Positions 4,144-6,898 of a stretch of DNA of 6,898 bases are shown here, piece after piece. The notes beneath the pieces were generated by a model. The model made no database searches. It was not told the origin of the DNA and was given only the letters and a program-made list of their open reading frames with translations. The stretch comes from Planctomycetota bacterium (GTDB taxonomy: Bacteria; Planctomycetota; Phycisphaerae; FEN-1346; JAACEH01): assembly GCA_016935955.1 (NCBI GenBank), contig JAFGPY010000345.1, positions 1 through 6,898 of the forward strand, in the 5' to 3' direction. Position numbers and translations under genes: made by a program. Every line of letters starts with the position of its first letter. Within the stretch, counting starts at the first letter, position 1.

Positions 4144-5775
4144 TCACCCCTGCTTTTTCTTGAACGCCTCGATCCGCTCGTTCCACTTCCGCCCGTCGAG
4201 GGGATAGACGTTCGTGGCCAAGGCAATATCGTGCCATTGGGCGGCCATGGCCTCCACCCGTCGCGGGTCCGCCGCCGCCAGGTTCCGGAGTTCCGTGCGG
4301 TCGGCTTCCATGTCGTAGAGTTCCCACGGCCCGTCGACGCCGTCGGCCACCAGCTTCCAGGAGTCCATGCGGATGCCGCGATTGCCCTCGTGCTCCCAGA
4401 ACATGCGCTCGCGGTCGTAATTGCCGCCGCAGAAACCGGGCGCCATGCTCGTGCCGACCAGTTCGTGCACGCGGTCGTCGCCGCCCGCAGGGTAGCGAGC
4501 GCCGGCCAGTTCGCAGAACGTCGGCATGATGTCGGTGATGTGTCCCGGCCGACGGCTCACGGTCCCGGGCGTCGTGATGCCGTTGGGCCAGTGGGCAACC
4601 AGCGGCGTAGCGATGCCGCCCTCGTGCACCCAACTCTTGAACATCCGGAACGGCGCGTTGGAGTAGTTGGCCCACGGGCGGCCGTAGCTCTCGTAACTCT
4701 TGTCGGTGCCGAACAGCGCCAGCTCGGGCGTCTGCCAATGGATCTCCTCGTGACAGCCGCCGTTGTCCGACAGGAACAACACCAGCGTATCGTCGGCCGC
4801 ACCGTGGCGGCGCAGGCACTGCATGATGCGACCGATGCCCTGGTCCATGCAATCGACCTGCGCGGCGTAGATGGCCATCCGCAGATCGAACTCCTCGCGC
4901 TTCTCGGCCGGCAGGCTGTCCCACGCCGGCACCTCGGCGTCGCGGCCGGAGAGCCCCCAGCCTTTCTCCAGCAGCTTCCGGCCCAGCATCCGCTCGTACT
5001 TCTCCTGGCGCAGCACGTCCCATCCCTTGCTGAACTTGCCCCGGTAGCGATCGATGTCCTCGGGCTTGGCATGCAGCGGCCAGTGCGGGGCCGTGTAGGC
5101 CACGTAGGCGAACAACGGCGCCTCGGGCGTGTCGCGATAGTGCTCGTCAAGAAAGGCGCAGGCATGGTCGCTGATGGCGTCGGTGTAATAGAACGTCTCG
5201 GGATCGCGCGGCGCCGGCTCGGTGCCCAGGAGGAGAGGCTTGGGATTCCAGTAGCTGCCTCCGCCTGCGGTGGTGCCGAAGAACCGGTCGAAGCCGCGGC
5301 TCAGCGGCCGGGCGTCGGGCAATCCCTCTTCGCGGCGCGACAGGTGCCACTTGCCGCACATGTACGAACGGTATCCGGCCGGCTTCAGCACCTCGGCGAT
5401 CGTCCGACAGCGCCGGTTCAGGTTGCCCTCGTAGCCGTCCAGGCCCATGTTCAGCGCCGTCATCCAGCCCATGCCGGCCTGGTGGGGATAGAGCCCCGTC
5501 ATCAGCGCCGCCCGCGACGGGCAACACCGTGGCGTGTTGTAGAAACTCGTGTAGGCGATTCCCTCGGAGGCCAGGCGGTCGAGGTTCGGTGTGCGGATCG
5601 TGCCGCCGAAACAGGCCAGGTCCGAGTAGCCCATGTCGTCGGCCATGATCAGCACGAAGTTCGGCCGCCTGCGAGGTCTCAATGCCTCATCCCTCATCAT
5701 GTCCCGGCACCCGGTCGCTGCCAGAGCGGCGGCCGCGGCCGCACCCTTGAGAAACTGTCTTCGGCTGACGGTCAT
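4144..5775 (-). CDS. Tat-exported type I (formylglycine) sulfatase, arylsulfatase family
   Basis: This 543-aa enzyme should hydrolyse sulfate esters, in such bacteria often on sulfated polysaccharides, outside the cytoplasm. Residues 4-10 (SRRQFLK) plus an Ala-rich core form a twin-arginine signal. Cys23 after LAATG could be a lipobox, though weak at -3. Catalytic features are in order: metal-binding Asp46-Asp47 (ADDMG), the C-x-P-S-R motif with Cys84 as the formylglycine precursor, GKWH at 141-144, APHWP with His231, SDNGG with Asp337 and Asn338, and Lys380 before the HEGG at 384-387. HQAGMGWM at 98-105 and the overall layout fit the arylsulfatase-like S1 sulfatases, probably near subfamily S1_4. 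The length is full. The ATG at 5775 is chosen over the in-frame upstream ATG because GGAGG lies five bases before it and the Tat motif follows. Activation needs a formylglycine-generating enzyme or anSME, not present here. The exact substrate is unknown. Confidence 0.93.
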   Translation of the reverse strand: MTVSRRQFLKGAAAAAALAATGCRDMMRDEALRPRRRPNFVLIMADDMGYSDLACFGGTIRTPNLDRLASEGIAYTSFYNTPRCCPSRAALMTGLYPHQAGMGWMTALNMGLDGYEGNLNRRCRTIAEVLKPAGYRSYMCGKWHLSRREEGLPDARPLSRGFDRFFGTTAGGGSYWNPKPLLLGTEPAPRDPETFYYTDAISDHACAFLDEHYRDTPEAPLFAYVAYTAPHWPLHAKPEDIDRYRGKFSKGWDVLRQEKYERMLGRKLLEKGWGLSGRDAEVPAWDSLPAEKREEFDLRMAIYAAQVDCMDQGIGRIMQCLRRHGAADDTLVLFLSDNGGCHEEIHWQTPELALFGTDKSYESYGRPWANYSNAPFRMFKSWVHEGGIATPLVAHWPNGITTPGTVSRRPGHITDIMPTFCELAGARYPAGGDDRVHELVGTSMAPGFCGGNYDRERMFWEHEGNRGIRMDSWKLVADGVDGPWELYDMEADRTELRNLAAADPRRVEAMAAQWHDIALATNVYPLDGRKWNERIEAFKKKQG

Positions 5776-5812
5776 GGCAACCTCCAGGTTCCCAGCCTCG
5801 GCGAGCGGCGCC

Positions 5813-5832
5813 GTTCCCGCGTGCACGGGAAC
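5813..5832 (-). promoter_or_regulatory. Perfect hairpin in the sulfatase leader
   Basis: GTTCCCG (5813-5819) pairs perfectly with CGGGAAC (5826-5832) around six bases. It lies between the predicted sulfatase start site (about 5854) and the ATG at 5775, ending about 37 bases before the start codon, so it would fold in the mRNA leader. There is no T-run after it. It may stabilise the mRNA, affect translation or be another copy of a dispersed palindrome. Confidence 0.35.
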
Positions 5833-5860
5833 CGCGAAACCGATCCTGAACGCTCAACCT

Positions 5861-5889
5861 ATCATAAGCAAGGGACTGTCACGGTGCAA
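5861..5889 (-). promoter_or_regulatory. Probable promoter of the sulfatase gene
   Basis: Read leftward there is TTGCAC (5889-5884), a 17-base spacer and TATGAT (5866-5861). The -10 matches five of six consensus bases; the -35 matches mainly in TTG. The leader would be about 80 bases. If real, the sulfatase is transcribed separately from the exporter gene, whose stop is at 5942, although read-through from that gene is also possible because I see no terminator between them. Confidence 0.5.
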
Positions 5890-5941
5890 AGCAGATGGGT
5901 TGCGCTGCTGCGGCCCCGAGCGTCTGGCGTCGCGAACTCGG

Positions 5942-6898
5942 TCAGGTGTCCTCGAAGCCCGTGTCGCGCAGACGGCGGTACAGGTCGCACCGCGTCAGGA
6001 GTTCCTCGTGGCGGCCGACGTCGATGATGCGGCCGTTGTCCATGACCACGATGCGGTTGGCCAGGGCGATGGTCGACAGGCGGTGGGCGATGACGAACAC
6101 GGTCCGGCCGCGGACGAACTTTTCGAGTGTGTCCTGGACCAGGGCCTGCGTCTCCTCGTCCAGGGCGCTGGTGGCCTCGTCGAGAATCAGGATGGCCGGA
6201 TCGCGGATGATGGCCCGGGCCAGGGCCAGGCGCTGCCGCTGTCCGCCCGAGACGGTCGAGCCCAGGGCCCCCAGCTCGGCGTCGTAGCCGTCGGGCATCC
6301 GTTCGACGAACTCGGCGGCATGGGCCATCTCGGCCGCCTCGACGATCTCCTCGCGGGTCACGCGGCCCGAGCGGCCCTTGGCCCGCACGGCCGGACGGCT
6401 GCCGTAGGCGATGTTGGCCGCAACCGTATCGCTGAACAGGATCGTGTCCTGGCTGACCACGCCGATCTGGTCGCGCAGGCTCCGCAGCGACACCTCGGCG
6501 ACGTCCTGGCCGTCGATCAGGATGCGGCCCCGGGTCGGCACGTAGAACCGCGGCACCAGATTGACCAGCGTGCTCTTGCCGCAACCCGTGCGACCGACGA
6601 TGGCGATCACCTCGCCGCAGGCCACGTCGAGCGATACGTCGTGCAGCACGTCGCCCGCCCCGCCGTCGTAGGCGAACGAGACGTTCTCGAAGCGAATCTG
6701 GCGGCTCAGTCGTGGCAACGGCTTGCCATGGCGGCCGGACTGGGTCTCCGGCTCGGCGTCGGTCAGCTCGAAGATGCGTTCGGCGCCGTTGGCGGCCATC
6801 TGCAGGCGGTTGTTGATGTTGGCCATCTTCCGCAGCGGGTCCAGGGCCCCGACCATGGTGGCGAAGAAAGCCATCATGTAGTCCTGCCGCTGGCCGAT
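5942..6898 (-). CDS. ABC exporter, MsbA-type fused permease-ATPase (C-terminal part)
   Basis: The reading frame is open at the window edge, so only the last 318 residues are seen. The first about 45 are the end of the transmembrane domain and its linker to the ATPase. The nucleotide-binding domain is complete. Counting from the first visible residue it has Walker A GRTGCGKST at 102-110, the Q-loop Gln150 (VVSQD), the signature VSGGQ at 216-220, Walker B ILILDE at 236-241 and the H-loop His272 (IAHRLST). This order, with the ATPase after a membrane part, is that of homodimeric exporters such as MsbA, which move lipids, lipid A precursors or drugs from the inner leaflet outward. After AYGS there is a basic stretch (about 168-180) longer than usual before the helical subdomain. 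The true start, the cargo and any partner subunit are outside the window. The stop lies 166 bases before the sulfatase start. Confidence 0.93.
   Translation of the reverse strand: MGQRQDYMMAFFATMVGALDPLRKMANINNRLQMAANGAERIFELTDAEPETQSGRHGKPLPRLSRQIRFENVSFAYDGGAGDVLHDVSLDVACGEVIAIVGRTGCGKSTLVNLVPRFYVPTRGRILIDGQDVAEVSLRSLRDQIGVVSQDTILFSDTVAANIAYGSRPAVRAKGRSGRVTREEIVEAAEMAHAAEFVERMPDGYDAELGALGSTVSGGQRQRLALARAIIRDPAILILDEATSALDEETQALVQDTLEKFVRGRTVFVIAHRLSTIALANRIVVMDNGRIIDVGRHEELLTRCDLYRRLRDTGFEDT

Noticed and set aside
5895..5941. Possible terminator between the exporter and the sulfatase promoter
   Set aside because: Only a short CCGAG/CTCGG pairing is present, with no T-run on the minus strand.
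4231..6027. A 598-codon rightward frame opposite the sulfatase
   Set aside because: It is an antisense shadow of the sulfatase codons. The sulfatase strand has a full set of catalytic motifs, a signal peptide and an RBS; this frame has none.

Overview
The window is GC-rich bacterial DNA. It carries two exported proteins with PEP-CTERM sorting tails ending in arginine clusters, a Tat-exported formylglycine-type sulfatase, and a group of palindromic hairpins in non-coding DNA. Together these suggest a Planctomycetota (PVC-group) bacterium, possibly of the Phycisphaerae. This is inference from gene content; no rRNA or other marker gene is present.

Layout, left to right. Positions 1-379 hold no convincing gene, but contain at least five short perfect inverted repeats of related design and a terminator-like hairpin. 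A leftward gene (380-1144) encodes a single-span membrane protein with a helical C-terminal domain resembling Spy/CpxP. It has its own RBS and promoter. From 1407 a near-consensus rightward promoter, overlapped by a 12-bp perfect palindrome, leads into a structured leader of about 340 nt. Two rightward genes follow: a 213-aa PEP-CTERM protein of unknown function (1781-2422) and a 308-aa C39-like cysteine-peptidase-fold PEP-CTERM protein (2534-3460).

Positions 3461-4143 contain no believable gene but are not empty. On the minus strand there is a near-consensus promoter (4011-4039) with an AT-rich upstream tract. The predicted RNA start falls on one arm of an irregular 22-bp helix whose other arm lies about 220 nt downstream. 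A strong UUCG-capped terminator for leftward transcripts lies at 3530-3563. I read this as a structured non-coding RNA gene of unassigned family. It is the most interesting item in the window.

The right part is leftward: a 543-aa Tat-exported sulfatase (4144-5775) with its own promoter and leader hairpin, then the C-terminal part of an MsbA-type ABC exporter (5942-6898) that runs off the window.

Functionally the window centres on the cell envelope: two surface-sorted proteins, an exported sulfatase, an anchored helical periplasmic protein and an exporter. No exosortase, sulfatase-maturing enzyme, tRNA, CRISPR array or transposase is visible.
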